This document shows, in pieces, positions 12,894-24,532 of a DNA stretch of 64,000 nt (positions are counted from its first letter, which is position 1; every line of letters starts with the position of its first letter). Below the pieces are notes generated by a model. It searched no databases, had not been told where the DNA came from, and worked only from the letters and a program-made list of their open reading frames with translations. Position numbers and translations under genes: made by a program. Source of the stretch: Brachionus rotundiformis (Eukaryota; Rotifera; Eurotatoria; Ploima; Brachionidae). Where the stretch lies: contig JAESIW010000180.1 of NCBI GenBank assembly GCA_016802295.1, positions 1,181,619 to 1,245,618 on the forward strand, given 5' to 3'.

Positions 12894-13257
12894 TGCAGTA
12901 CAAATTTAAGATAAGTTAACAGAAAAATAAACAAAAATAGAAAAATTTTATATAACTTTTATTTAACGTGTTTAATTTTTTATTTTTTTATTTAAATATA
13001 TTTCTTTTTATGATCACACAAGGGGTATTCTCTGAAATAATTAATAAAAATAATAATACTAATTGTAATAATAATGTTATCAAAATGAATGAATTTTCTT
13101 ATTATTCTTGAAAAATTTCCTTACGATTTTTTTATTCTGTGCAACCATGGACATTTCTGTTATCTTTAATCAATTCATTTAGATATTCAAAGTGTTAATT
13201 TTCAAAAGTAGGGTCATAAAATCCTTTCTAGGAAGGTCTAGGAAGATTTTCTATTGG

Positions 13258-13510
13258 TTTGAGTCTAATTTTAGTACATTTGATTCAATGCATTGTTCAT
13301 ATAAGAAATACTCAGAACCCAAACAGATATCAGAGTTAAGTAAATAATCTTCATTTGAGGAAGTTATATTTTTTACAAGGCTTTTCTTCATTAGAATTTT
13401 TGTTGGATAAAGTTACTGCCGGAAATTGAATTGAATAAATACTCTTTGATATATAAAAAATGCAATACGAACATGTTAAGAATAGACAAATTATCCATAT
13501 CCCTTCAAAA
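13258..13510 (-). pseudogene. DEG/ENaC channel fragment (duplicated, internally deleted)
   Basis: Similar to the intact gene at 14817-15120. The remnant keeps the first membrane segment (GIWIICLFLTCSYCIF) and FPAVTL motif, but about 60 bp between them are deleted, and the conserved Cys after FPAVTL is replaced by Ser (LSNKN versus LCNKN). Everything beyond the early ectodomain is missing. With the NHLRC2 fragment next door, it looks like the residue of an older duplication of this locus. Confidence 0.85.
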
Positions 13511-13843
13511 AAAAGTTTGAAAGTTTTGCATATTTTCAAAATCAAAATGACTAAAACTTTTTCTCTTTATTTTAATTCATTTAAGTCTTTTTTATTAATA
13601 TATAATCTTAATTATCTAATTTTTTATAGTTATCAATTAAATTAAATAAGCAAAAACATCATCAAAAGAGTGCAAATTTAACTAAATAATAAATAATAAT
13701 TTCCTATGATTAAAAATCAAAATCTTTTTATTAATTATTTGAAAAATATAAATCAATATTTATTGAATTGTTAATTATCGATCAATTTAAAATTATAATA
13801 TTTGAAAATGTTTTTTCATAAATAAAATTATTTTTTATTACAT

Positions 13844-15211
13844 TTATGATGCTACGATACGATTACCATGCTTTTGGAACATGTGGAAAATCAATTTGAT
13901 AAAAATTTCTATTCCTTCTACCAAAGTTAAAAAGCTAGCTCCTAAACAAAGTCCCATAAAGCCTCCAATTTCTGCAATCAATTGTTCCGGTGTTTTTGAA
14001 ATCTTATCCTCTATAAATTTCAAAGAAATGTCATCATAATAAATATTGATTGACAAGAAATTTTTTTTATCTAATTTATAATTTGAAAATCTTGAATTTA
14101 GACTATTCATATGTGAATCAGTTGGAAATTCAGCGTAAGATATTTGGTGATAAAAGTTCATTGATTCACATTCTTCTGGACAATAGCTGAAGCAATTTTG
14201 ATTCTCATTTGAATTAACAAATTCTTTATAATTTTTAGAAAAACAATCTAAATTTCCAATTTTACATGCTTCATCATATTTAATTCCTGGCATTTTTGGA
14301 TAATAACAACCACATTTTTCATTTAAGTACTCAAATCGACACAATATAAGACAGATTTTTTGTTGATAATCACCAACAAATTCAATTGTTTTTTGATATA
14401 ATTTTGATTTGTACCAAGGCGAATTTTTAATAACACAATTGCCGTATGGATATTCAAGTTTGATAGAGAATTCTTGTCTAACAGCAATATTTGTTTCGAA
14501 ACCAGCAGATATATCTATAAAATTAACATCATATAATGGTTTTGTTGAAGCATTGTGAATAAATAATCTAAGCCCTTTTGATTTTACTATGCTTTTTGAA
14601 TTTCCAAGATAAAATAAAATTTTCAATCCATTTTGGACACCAGGAAAGTACGAATTGATCAAATTATAAATTGTTCCATTGCTTAATTTTCCAGAATTAA
14701 AAGTGTAGCACTTTCCTAAACTAGGTAAAGTAAAATTTTCCAAATCATTTATGTCAAAACTCTGAATATCAAAAATCAATTCCCCAATTTGAGAAACATC
14801 ATAACTTATTTCCTGGTATGACTCTAATTTAAGTACATTTAATTCAATGCACATTTCGTATAAGAAATAGTCAAAACCCATATAGCTTTCACAGTTAAGT
14901 AAATAATATTCATTTGAAGAAGTTATATTTTTTATAAGGCTTTCTTCATAAGGATTTTTGTTGCATAAAGTTACTGCCGGAAATTGAATAAATGGCATAC
15001 GACGATTAACTATTGCAGTATTTACTTCATAGCTGAAAAAATTAATAATACTCTTTGAAATATTAAAAATACAATACGAACATGTTAAGAATAGACAAAT
15101 TATCCATATTCCCTTCAAAATCCAATTTTTATTTTTTATAATATTTGAAAGACCATGAAGACTGGACGATTCAGCTACATCAATAAACACTGATGAAATT
15201 TTTTTAGACAT
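13844..15211 (-). CDS. DEG/ENaC-type sodium channel subunit
   Basis: Single-exon gene of 455 residues. The open frame extends 14 codons further upstream only by a TTG; the first ATG is at 15211, giving MSKKISSVFIDVAES. Family features in order: His-Gly gating motif at 19-20 (SSLHG), membrane segment 1 at about 33-52, FPAVTLCN at 77-84, a cysteine-rich ectodomain (CLILCRFEYLNEKCGCYYP; NCFSYCPEEC), and membrane segment 2 with the G-x-S selectivity filter (GLCLGASFLTLVEGIEIF). DEG/ENaC proteins form trimeric amiloride-sensitive Na+ channels gated by protons, peptides or force; nothing visible identifies the ligand here. The protein is short for the family but both termini are present. A broken duplicate lies at 13258-13510. 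Confidence 0.9.
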   Translation of the reverse strand: MSKKISSVFIDVAESSSLHGLSNIIKNKNWILKGIWIICLFLTCSYCIFNISKSIINFFSYEVNTAIVNRRMPFIQFPAVTLCNKNPYEESLIKNITSSNEYYLLNCESYMGFDYFLYEMCIELNVLKLESYQEISYDVSQIGELIFDIQSFDINDLENFTLPSLGKCYTFNSGKLSNGTIYNLINSYFPGVQNGLKILFYLGNSKSIVKSKGLRLFIHNASTKPLYDVNFIDISAGFETNIAVRQEFSIKLEYPYGNCVIKNSPWYKSKLYQKTIEFVGDYQQKICLILCRFEYLNEKCGCYYPKMPGIKYDEACKIGNLDCFSKNYKEFVNSNENQNCFSYCPEECESMNFYHQISYAEFPTDSHMNSLNSRFSNYKLDKKNFLSINIYYDDISLKFIEDKISKTPEQLIAEIGGFMGLCLGASFLTLVEGIEIFIKLIFHMFQKHGNRIVAS

Positions 15212-15525
15212 TTTTTTGGTAAAATCAATTTTGATCAAATGAAAAATTTTCAAATTTATATTTGTTGGATGAAGAAATATAAAATAAATTCAGAATTTTA
15301 ATAAAATAAAAATCAATTTTAATTTTAATCCTAAAACTATCGGTGATTGACGAAGTTATTTTAAATTAGTAAAATTCAAAACTTTTAAAAAACAGGAAAA
15401 AATTTTTTTCCAAAAAACTCATTTGAAATGAATTTAAACTTTATAACCTTAATTAAAAACAAATCATTTTTTTTTAATTGAAAATAAAAGTTAAATTTCG
15501 TAATAAAATAAAATAATTTTTAATT

Positions 15526-16100
15526 TTGGAAGAAATTACACAATCATTTAACTATTTAATGAATCAAATTATCAAATGGGAATTTAAATTAATTATTTGG
15601 ATGCTAATATCACAGACGGAGTCATCCCTTCGACTGAGGACTAAATTACATCTTTACAGTAGTCTTGTCAAATCTGTATTGTTTTATGGATCTGAATGTT
15701 GGAAAATGACTGACAGTGATCTTCAAAAGATCGAAGTATTCCATAACAATTGCCTACGAAAAATTTTGAGAATCTTCTATCCGAAAGTTATCTCAAATGA
15801 GGAGCTGTACAACAGATCAAGGACTGAGCCAATCAGCAACATTATACGCAAAAGACGACTTAAGTGGGGCTTGGTCATGTTTTTAGAATGCCAACCGACA
15901 GAATTCCTAGAGTTGCACTATTTTGGACACCTCAAGGAAAGAGAAATGCTGGAAGACCAAAGATGACCTGGAGGAGAACAGTTAAGAGAGATCTGAGAGA
16001 GATAAAACTCACATGGGGACAAGCAGAAATTGTCGCTAAGGATAGGGTCGAATGGAGGGGACGTGTGGACGCCTTATGCTCCACTGGGAGTAGAAGATAG
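15526..16100 (+). mobile_element. Degenerate non-LTR retrotransposon, C-terminal part of ORF2
   Basis: Two overlapping frames together give the C-terminal region of a LINE reverse transcriptase: LRTKLHLYSSLVKSVLFYGSECW, then LRKILRIFYPKVISNEELYNR, then, after a frameshift near 15864, GHVFRMPTDRIPRVALFW and GKRNAGRPKMTWRRTVKRD, ending in DALCSTG. The frames open at TTG/GTG, not ATG. The upstream reverse transcriptase core and the endonuclease are absent, and sequence is missing near 15600. A dead, 5'-truncated copy sitting between the DEG/ENaC gene and NHLRC2. Confidence 0.85.
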
Positions 16101-17627
16101 AAGAAGATTTGGATGCGAAAATAATATTTTTTCGGGTTTTATTTATTATATATAATGAGTGCATAAAAATTATTAATAAGTATTTCAAAAATTTTGGAAA
16201 ATTCATCAATGATAGAACAACCTGCATCGGAAACAAGAAGTTGTTTCTAAAAAATGTTTCCTATTTTTACTACTTCGAGTTTAACACTGGAAAATAAAAA
16301 TTCAAAATTCTCTTTTTTCATTGGAACTCATTGCTAAACCAAATGGATGGAAAACTTTATCTTTATTAGTGGTACCTACAATTAGAATAAGAAATCCTTG
16401 TCATTATTACACCATTCTTCAAGTTCACCTAGAAAAATTTTACAAAATTTCCATTGCATAAAATAATTATTTAGCTGTACTTTTTTTTATTTAATATTTG
16501 GTAAAAATGATTTTTTGAGATTAAATTAAGATTTAAAAGAAATTTCTTGGTCATATCAGTATTTTAATTACTTTTTACCAGGTTAGAATTTATTTAAAAG
16601 TAAAAAGATATCTTTTTTCATAAAAATTAAAATCGATTTTTTAACAACTTCTAAATGATCAATTTATTATGTAGCAATAAATTTAAAAAAAAATTTAAAT
16701 TAAAAAAATTTAAATTTTCTATATAATTTGGCAAACCAAACATTTTTTTTCATTAATTCAGGAAATATTATTGAACAGCTTCATTTTAAAAAACTGGTGC
16801 AAATTTTCTTAAAAGTTTGATTTAAAGCCTGGATTATTTTAATTAAAATGCCAAAAAAATTGTTGAAAATAAAGTCTTGCCAACAAAAAGTGTCCAAATG
16901 TAATTTTGATATGAATAAACGTAAAGGCTTTTAATGTCCAAATGGTTGTACAAAAAAATAAGTTTTATTTAAAATCAGTTTGTTTTAATCAAGTTAATAT
17001 CTTAATCTTATTAGTTACATTTCTACTAATTTTATCACCTTTTAGTTTAATAGATCTCTTTTATAATATACTTCTTAAGATAATATATTTTTATTTAATT
17101 AATTATGATTTTTTTAACTAAATTTGTGCCGATTTAACTTAATTTGTTATTCAAAAGTATTAATAGTCAATAGGGTTCGTTAAATTACTGGAATAATATT
17201 TTATAAGAAAAAATTTATTTAATCATGCAGACAAGATAAGTGATACTGATGAATCTAAAAAATTAATAATCAAACTATCTAATTAACCATATTCCCTTGC
17301 AAATAAGGGAGTCTCTAATGGCGAAACAAATAGAAGCGACTGCTACAGCTCTTTAGGGCTATGCTTAGTAAACATCTTAGCTGCAGTTAAAACTACAACT
17401 ACTGCATTATTCTAAGTATCGCAAAAGAATGGAAAATTAGCATGGAAAAGCTTTTCTTCACTTTAAAACTATCATTTAAATTTCATATAATTGGCAAAAA
17501 TAATCCATCTCAAATTTTTAAATTTATTTATCTGCAATTCATTAATTAAATAACTAGTTTTATTTTGATAATTTTTTTATTCAAATTTTTAAAAACATAT
17601 CAAAAAAGTTTATGAATAAAATCTCGT
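16101..17627. other. Intergenic region
   Basis: No coding exon that I can support. Around 17290-17430 the composition is less A+T-rich and has small inverted repeats (for example CCCTT/AAGGG); a 17-nt string beginning CATTATTCTAAGTA recurs near 20066, which hints at repeat debris. Confidence 0.4.
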
Positions 17628-19718
17628 TTAAAAATTAACTAAAATGTAGCCATTTTTATCCAAAAAATTCAAATCATTATCACTAAAGACAATAGTTTTA
17701 TTTAAAAATTTACAAATTGAATCATTTTCTTTTGCTTGGCAATAAACTACATTGACTTTAAGTTCCATTGAAACGATTTTATCAAAATCATACAACAAAA
17801 TTTTGTATTCAGATTCATTTTTTCTAAATAAACCATTTGATAATCTCTCATTTATTTTCAATGTCCAAATATTCTCTGCAGCTTCATTTAATTTAAAGTT
17901 AAAGCGCACATTGATGTATTTTTGAGCACCAATTTCCAATCTATCAATCCGTTCCACAAAGTCTACTGAATCTTTTGCTAAGCCCAGTGAACTTTTGGTT
18001 AAAATAACTTCCTTTTGATCAAAAATATCCATAATTTTGGCATATTTAATTGAATTGTTGTTAGTATCAGCAATCCATAGTAAACCATTCTTTTGGTCAA
18101 TGCAGACTCCATTTGGTTCGCTTAGACTTTGGGCATGGATTTTCCTACATGATTTGCTCATGTCAATAAGCTTCAAACAATTGTTATATGCATCAGCCAC
18201 GATCAAGTGATTGTTAAAAAAGCAAACATCTAGAGGGTGCTGAAGCTTGGCTTCAGTTCCAACCCCATCTTTGTCTCCATAGGCAAACAAATTATCTGGA
18301 TCTAAATTATCTCCGCCAACAAAACCTTTGACATTTCCATTTTCCAAGTTCATGATTCTAATTGTGGAACTCTCGGCATCAGCAATATAACAGTTGTAGT
18401 TATCATCAAAGCAAAGACCACTTGGTTGAGCAAAACTAGCTTGTAGAGGATACAAGTTATTCTTGTTTCTTTCTTTACCATTTCCTGCTATACAGATCAA
18501 AACATCCCAGTCAATTGTAATATTTTTCCACCAAACCAAATGCTGTAATTGATGATCAACTGATCTATTCTGAAATGAATATAACCAAATTTGGTGTGTT
18601 CCAGTACAGGTGATCAGTAAAATCTTGCTATTATCTTTTTTAAGCATTTTTATGTCCGATGGTGAGGAAATTTCTTGTTCTGTTGCTTTCTTGCCCCCTT
18701 TTAAATCATACTGGCCGATACAATTTTTGGCTCCTACACCACAGACCACTCTAATTTCCTTTGTATCCAAATTAACTGATTTTATCATATTGTTGAATGT
18801 ATCGGCAATGAACAGTGTTTTTGTTTCATGATCATAGACAGTTCCTTGAGGCCAATTCAAATTGCATTGGACAAAAAAGCTATTTTCAAACCATTTTTTT
18901 GAAGAAATTTCTAATTTAATAATATTTTTTGATACATCAAAGCCTAAAATTCTATTATTTCCACTATCACTGACAAATAAAAGATCTTGTTCTGGACTAA
19001 AAGTTAATTTTGTAGGAAATGACAAATTTTCAATGGGCTCGATAGATTGGTCATCTTGGTCAAATGTAATTGTGCGAGTACTGAGCTTTTTCTGGTAAAA
19101 TTTTGAACTTATTTGAATGAATCTATTCAAATAATTACAATTAAGCTCTCCTATAAACTCGCCAATAATTAGACCATCTGGGCTCAGAACTAGAATTGTT
19201 GGCCAGCAAGTAATTCCAAGACTATTCCAAATATCTAAATTTGAATCACAAGCTATAGGATGTGAAATTAAGTGGCGCTTCAAGGCGGATAGGATATTTT
19301 TTTTGGATTTTTCATTGCTGAATTTGGAGGAGTGGCACCCGAATGATACAACTTGTGGAAAGTCCGAGTGAATCCGTTTTATTAAAGGAAGAACATGTAG
19401 GCAATTAATACAGCAATAGGTCCAAAAATCTATGAGAACTAGCTTGTCACTGAAAGATGCTAAATTGATGCTTTGTGAAGAATTAAGCCACTCAAGTTCT
19501 TAATTAAAGTATTTGTTATAAATGATTAATATTAGATATAATGAATAATTACCTTCTAATTTATGTAATTTTAAAGAGTGATTTTTTAAATGCTCCTTAT
19601 TATGATAGCTGTCAAGTGAACTCAAATAATTGAAGATTTTTGCCTCTAGTTCGGTGTCCGGAGAATTTGTTAAATCGAAAATAAGATTTTGGTAAAGTTC
19701 GAATCTTAGAATTTCCAT
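17628..19718 (-). CDS. NHLRC2: NHLRC2: thioredoxin-like plus NHL-repeat protein
   Basis: Two exons, 19553-19718 and 17628-19498, with a 54-nt GT-AG intron, encode 678 residues (human NHLRC2 has 726). Exon 1 starts at ATG 19718 (MEILRFELYQ). The frame continues well upstream of the TTG at 19283. Residues 56-190 are the thioredoxin-like domain with LVLIDFWTYCCINCLHVLP (Cys84, Cys85, Cys88) and the cis-Pro region TCWPTILVLSP. Residues from about 200 to 560 form an NHL beta-propeller with repeated SPSD, QPSGLCFDD, HPLDVCF and EPNGVCID blade motifs, followed by a beta-rich C-terminal domain. NHLRC2 is an essential cytosolic protein linked to phagocytosis and cytoskeletal organisation; its chemistry is unsettled. 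A fragment of this gene is duplicated at 12660-12893. Confidence 0.93.
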
Positions 19719-21737
19719 TTAACAAAAAATGATATTTTTCCTAACTAAGAAAAAGATAACAAATGAATAATTTATTATTCATAATTTTTATGGCTAGCTT
19801 TTTAATGTTTCGATAAAAATAGTCTTAAAAGATACTTTTTAATGAGCATAAAACTTGGTAATTTCATTCAAGGAATGTGTTTAATTAATGGCAAAGTTTG
19901 AGAACATAGAAAACACTGACACTAACAACGCAGCGTAGAGAAGATTTAACTGAAGCTTACTTACAAGATTGTGAAGCAATAGAACCAGGAAGTCATTCAA
20001 ACCGAACATCATGTTTCATCAGTTGTGTAAGTCTAGCACAGTTTCCAATGCTGTATTTCAACTTTTCATTATTCTAAGTAGCGCTAGCATAAACCAAATT
20101 ATGGTATTTTACGTAAATTTAATAATTTTTGCGTAAATATAGTAAAAATTGTAAAGACCAAAATGTCCAAAAAAAAACACAAATTTTTTGTTTTTTTATA
20201 GTTTTTTTATTTATAAAGAAAATAAATACTTTTTGTAGGTTTACCTATTTTTACGTAAATTATGGTAAATTTTGGTGTTTTAAAATTTAAAAAAAAAAAA
20301 CGTTTATTCATATTTAACACTTTTTTTTTATTTTAATGATTTTCTAAAATAAGATGAGCTAATAGAATAAGTTTCAAAACACTCGAGCCTCAAAAAAGCT
20401 GCTAATTTCATTTAAAATGAGAAAATGCACCAAAAAATAAATGTTAACTTTTTTATTCCATTCGTATATTATGCTGTTCTTTTTTTCCTTTTATTGTCAT
20501 TAAATTTTCGTAAATTTACTACATTTTACAGAAAATATAGTATAAATTGTAAAATACAGATATCGTAACACCACAGTAGTAAAAATAAAATAATTTTAGC
20601 ATAGAAGTTAACTAAAGAAGATTTATTGTAATAGAAAGTAAGCCAGAATTGTTTTAATTAATTTTTCGTAATTAATTAATATTTAAATGTAAATAACTAA
20701 CTAATTGAATAAATTAATGGATATTTTATTAATGGGCATATTCTTTTCAAGACAACCAGAGAACGAGATCTTGACACCATTATTACCAATGATCTAAAAT
20801 CCAGTGATTTCTTTGAGAGACTAAAACTTCAAAAGAGCTTGTTATTCAAGAAAAAAACAAGAATACTTGATCAGGAAAAGATTTTTTTTAGTAACTCGGG
20901 TTTTTATTTTTTTCTAATTTTGAATTAGCAATTATTAACTTAATTAGATAAGGTTTCCCGGTGCTTAAATTGGAGCATGTTATTTCCATTCACCACAATA
21001 TTTTAAAAAAAATAATATTGGTCTTCTTAGGTATCCGGGGTTCAAAACTAGATTAGCACCAAGAATTGCATTACTTAACATCAAAAATGGTAAGTGGCGC
21101 TATTTCGGATTATTTTGTTACCAAATTTTTAGACCATTCGTTTAACAAATTAGAGACATACTAAAGAATAGTATTCTCAATAAAAGTACAAGTTTTTTTG
21201 TTTATTTTTTAATTTTTAAAAATAAAAATCTATTAAAAGAACAACTATTTGCAAATTAACTTGGTTACTGATCTGACTCTTTAAAAGAAAAAAAATTATT
21301 TTTTTTAAAACTTAAAAAAACTTTATCATTATCATTTTTTATATGGATATTTTTTTAAGCTGTCAAATAAATAAAAATTTATCCAATCTAGTCTCTTTGT
21401 GAACATAATCCTGTAGATGCATTTGGCAAAATTTTATTCAAAAAAATGGTCAAGTAAAATCTAATTAGTTCTAGTTTAAATTAATATTAATTAATTGTTT
21501 TCAATGATAATATTCTTTAAAGACAAAAATAACCAAAATTTAGGGCAAACCTTACATTTAATTTTTTGTTCATAATATATGAAATTTAAAAAAAATATTT
21601 TTTTAAATTTTGAAATTAATATCAGTATTCATGTACTAAAAAATAAGAAAATAAAATTTAAATTTGATTAATCATTGCTTATTATAAAACAAATTTTTAT
21701 TTTAATTAAGTTCTTAATAAACTCAAATAAACCGGAA
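19719..21737. other. Intergenic region with repeat traces
   Basis: No gene. About 20095-20580 is littered with variants of TTACGTAAATT and GTAAATATAGTA in both orientations, suggesting a decayed repeat. A LINE-like fragment lies at 20740-20850. Confidence 0.4.
20740..20850 (+). mobile_element. Possible LINE reverse-transcriptase fragment
   Basis: A short frame reads FKTTRERDLDTIITNDLKSS, which resembles the EKDLGIFIQSDLKW stretch of the LINE remnant at 41145-41531 and the ERDLGV-I-DLK motif typical of non-LTR reverse transcriptases. It is only about 110 bp long. Confidence 0.4.
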
Positions 21738-23261
21738 ATGCCAATTTACAACGTAAACATTAAATGGGGTAAAGAATTGTTCAAAAGCGTTGAACTGAAC
21801 ACCGATGAAGCGCCCTTAATTTTTAAAGCTCAATTATTTGCCCTGAGTGGCGTCGCGCCCGAAAGACAAAAAATCATGGTTAAGGGAAAAATAATTGGTG
21901 ACAATGATTGGTCAAATGTTGCACCGATCTTACAAAACGGACTAACATTAATGATGATGGGCAGTGTTGACAAATTACCAGAAGCACCAGTTGTTCAGAC
22001 AAAGTTTATAGAGGACCTGACCGAATCTCAGATCGCGCAAGCATTGGATCTTCCTGTCGGCTTAAAAAATCTTGGAAACACCTGTTATCTAAATGCAGTT
22101 GTTCAGTGCTTAAAGTCGGTGCCCGAATTGTGTTCTGGTTTGAAACAATTTAAAAATACTGGAGGAGACATGTCTGGTAGTTTGACAATTGCTCTTAGGG
22201 ACACATATGAAGTTATGGACAAAAATAAAAACGACTATCAGCCTCTTTTGCTGGTCCAATTAGTAAGAACTGTTTTCCCACAATTTTCAGCAATGGGTGA
22301 GAATGGAGTACCTATGCAACAAGATGCCAATGAATGCCTTTCAGAATTACTTCGTATTCTACAGCAAAAACTTCCATCTTCCTCCAATTCCAAGCCAGCT
22401 CATTCAGGCTTAATTGATCAGTACTTTTCAGGAGAGTTTACTTGTGAAATGAAATGTGATGAAGCAGTAGAAGAATCGCCAAGTCAATCTTTTGAGTCTT
22501 TTCTCCAACTTAGCTGTTTTATCAGTCAAGATGTTAAATATTTACAAACAGGCTTAAAGCTTAGACTTGAGGAAAAATTGACCAAAAATTCACCATTTCT
22601 GGGACGCGATGCTTTTTACACTAAAACTAGTCGCATAAATCGCTTACCTGGCTATCTATGCGTTCAGTTGGTCCGCTTTTTTTATAAAGAAAAAGAAAAA
22701 GTATCTGCCAAGGTTCTAAAAGATGTAAAATTTCCAATTATCTTGGATGTTTTGGATTTGTGTACCACTGACTTACAAAAAAAACTGGTGCCTCAGCGAG
22801 AATTGTTTCGTTTACAAGATGAAGAAGAAAACAAAGTCAAAAAAGCTAAAAAACTCGAAGAAATAAGTCAGAACGCCCAGGGAAGTGAAATGAAAAAATC
22901 TTCCGAGTCCGAAAAAGTAGAATATGCTCCATTTTCTTTCCCTGATGACGAGGGATCAAACAACAGTGGATTCTACGAGCTACAGGCTGTTTTAACTCAT
23001 AAGGGACGATCGGCAAACTCTGGTCACTATGTTGGTTGGGCCAAGCACCAAAAAACAAATGAATGGTTTATGTATGACGACGATAATGTCACTAAAGTAA
23101 GCGAGGAGGATATCTTAAAGCTGTCTGGTGGTGGCGACTGGCATACTGCTTATGTTCTTTTTTATGGACCAAGAAAATTGAATGTTAAATATTTGAATGC
23201 TGGCAAGCAGACGGATCAAGCAGTAAGTGCAGTTGGTAGCACTGAAATGAAAGTTGACTGA
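21738..23261 (+). CDS. USP14: USP14, proteasome-associated deubiquitinase
   Basis: Single exon of 507 residues (human 494). I place the start at ATG 21738 (MPIYNVNIKWGKELF), which matches the family start; 21 further in-frame upstream codons begin only with TTG. Residues 1-75 are the ubiquitin-like domain that docks on the proteasome 19S particle. The USP domain follows: Cys box GLKNLGNTCYLNAVVQC with nucleophile Cys116, QQDANEC near 195-200, and the His box at NSGHYVGW with His430 and acidic partner Asp449 region (YDDDN). Conserved FFYKEKEKVSAKVLKDVKFP and LSGGGDWHTAYVLFYGPR confirm USP14 rather than another USP. It trims ubiquitin chains from substrates at the proteasome. All catalytic residues are present. 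Confidence 0.96.
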   Translation: MPIYNVNIKWGKELFKSVELNTDEAPLIFKAQLFALSGVAPERQKIMVKGKIIGDNDWSNVAPILQNGLTLMMMGSVDKLPEAPVVQTKFIEDLTESQIAQALDLPVGLKNLGNTCYLNAVVQCLKSVPELCSGLKQFKNTGGDMSGSLTIALRDTYEVMDKNKNDYQPLLLVQLVRTVFPQFSAMGENGVPMQQDANECLSELLRILQQKLPSSSNSKPAHSGLIDQYFSGEFTCEMKCDEAVEESPSQSFESFLQLSCFISQDVKYLQTGLKLRLEEKLTKNSPFLGRDAFYTKTSRINRLPGYLCVQLVRFFYKEKEKVSAKVLKDVKFPIILDVLDLCTTDLQKKLVPQRELFRLQDEEENKVKKAKKLEEISQNAQGSEMKKSSESEKVEYAPFSFPDDEGSNNSGFYELQAVLTHKGRSANSGHYVGWAKHQKTNEWFMYDDDNVTKVSEEDILKLSGGGDWHTAYVLFYGPRKLNVKYLNAGKQTDQAVSAVGSTEMKVD

Positions 23262-24532
23262 GTTTAATATTAGATTAAACTGTAAAAAAATTAGTAAACT
23301 TAATTTCTATTTAATTATCAGTATGCGTTTCAATATTTTAATTTAAATTTTAATCAATAAATTCTAAATTTAAACTTATCTATTTTATTTGAAATTTTTT
23401 ATTATTTTGAGCATTAGTATTAATAATTTTAGGTTAATTAAAAATGAAACATACTTAACTGAAGGTTGATAACTTTATTTAAAAAATAAACAAATGATTT
23501 TATTAAAAATGTGTTGAATCAAAGGAGGATTTTGAAGAAAATTGTATAATTGCAATGACAAAACTGGACCAAAATAATGCACCTCAGCTGTCAAAGGATA
23601 CACAATTGAACAGAATTAGTTCATAATTAGATTATTGATATATCATTATTTTCTAATAAAGGGATTTGTCTTTTTTTCAACAATTATCATTAAAAATTCA
23701 TATTTTTTGTTTTCTTTTTTGATTTATTAAAAAATCTTATAAATTATAATTGAAATGAATACTTTTCATATCTGTACTTTTTGTTTTTAATTTGACCATT
23801 TTTCTCTGGTCAATTTTTGCGAACATCATCTCGATCAAAGAAATGTTTCTTTTCCTAATTAGCTAAAAAATTAAGGCTTAATTGATATGAGAATCTAGCA
23901 AGAATAAGTCTTAATTTTGAACTATTCAAATAGGTTTATTTAATAATTTAGATCAATTTATTTTTAAGAATTTACAAATCTCTTAATTTTTATTAAAGTG
24001 TTTAATCGAAAAGAAAAAATAATATCAAATAATATTAACTCTTCGGAAATTTTAGATTTCATCGATTTGAGATTTATTTCTTTAATTTAAGTTTTATTTA
24101 AAAACTCATTTTAAATTTACAAAATTAAGACAACACTAAGATAAATTCTATTTTTAAATTCGAAAAAGAAATCTAAAATAACTTGATCAATTTTAAAAAA
24201 AATTTTTTTTTTAATTTTTTAAATTTATTTTAATTTTAAGTTCACGATAAACAAAAATAATTAGTTTAGTTTTCAAACCAGCTTAAACAAAACTGGTTAC
24301 TAAAATTCAATAGTCAAACAAACCCGATAAATAAAAAAATTTTGGCTGTATAAATTGGCTTACAGCTAAAGATCAAAAGAAAATACTTTCTTATAAGGAT
24401 AATAAAAAAAATTCGAAGTAGAACTTTTTTTAATATATACTTTAGAATGCAAATTTTATGCAAAATTATTTTTTAATTCAAAAAAATGAAATAATTTAAT
24501 AATTTAAACTTTTTCTTTTTTAATCATCTGCG
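23262..24532. other. Intergenic region
   Basis: A+T-rich spacer between USP14 and TMEM129, both on the plus strand. I see no exon or clear repeat. Confidence 0.45.

Noticed and set aside
19283..19283. Start of NHLRC2 at this position
   Set aside because: It is a TTG inside the thioredoxin domain; the frame continues upstream through WTYCCINC and splices to an ATG exon.
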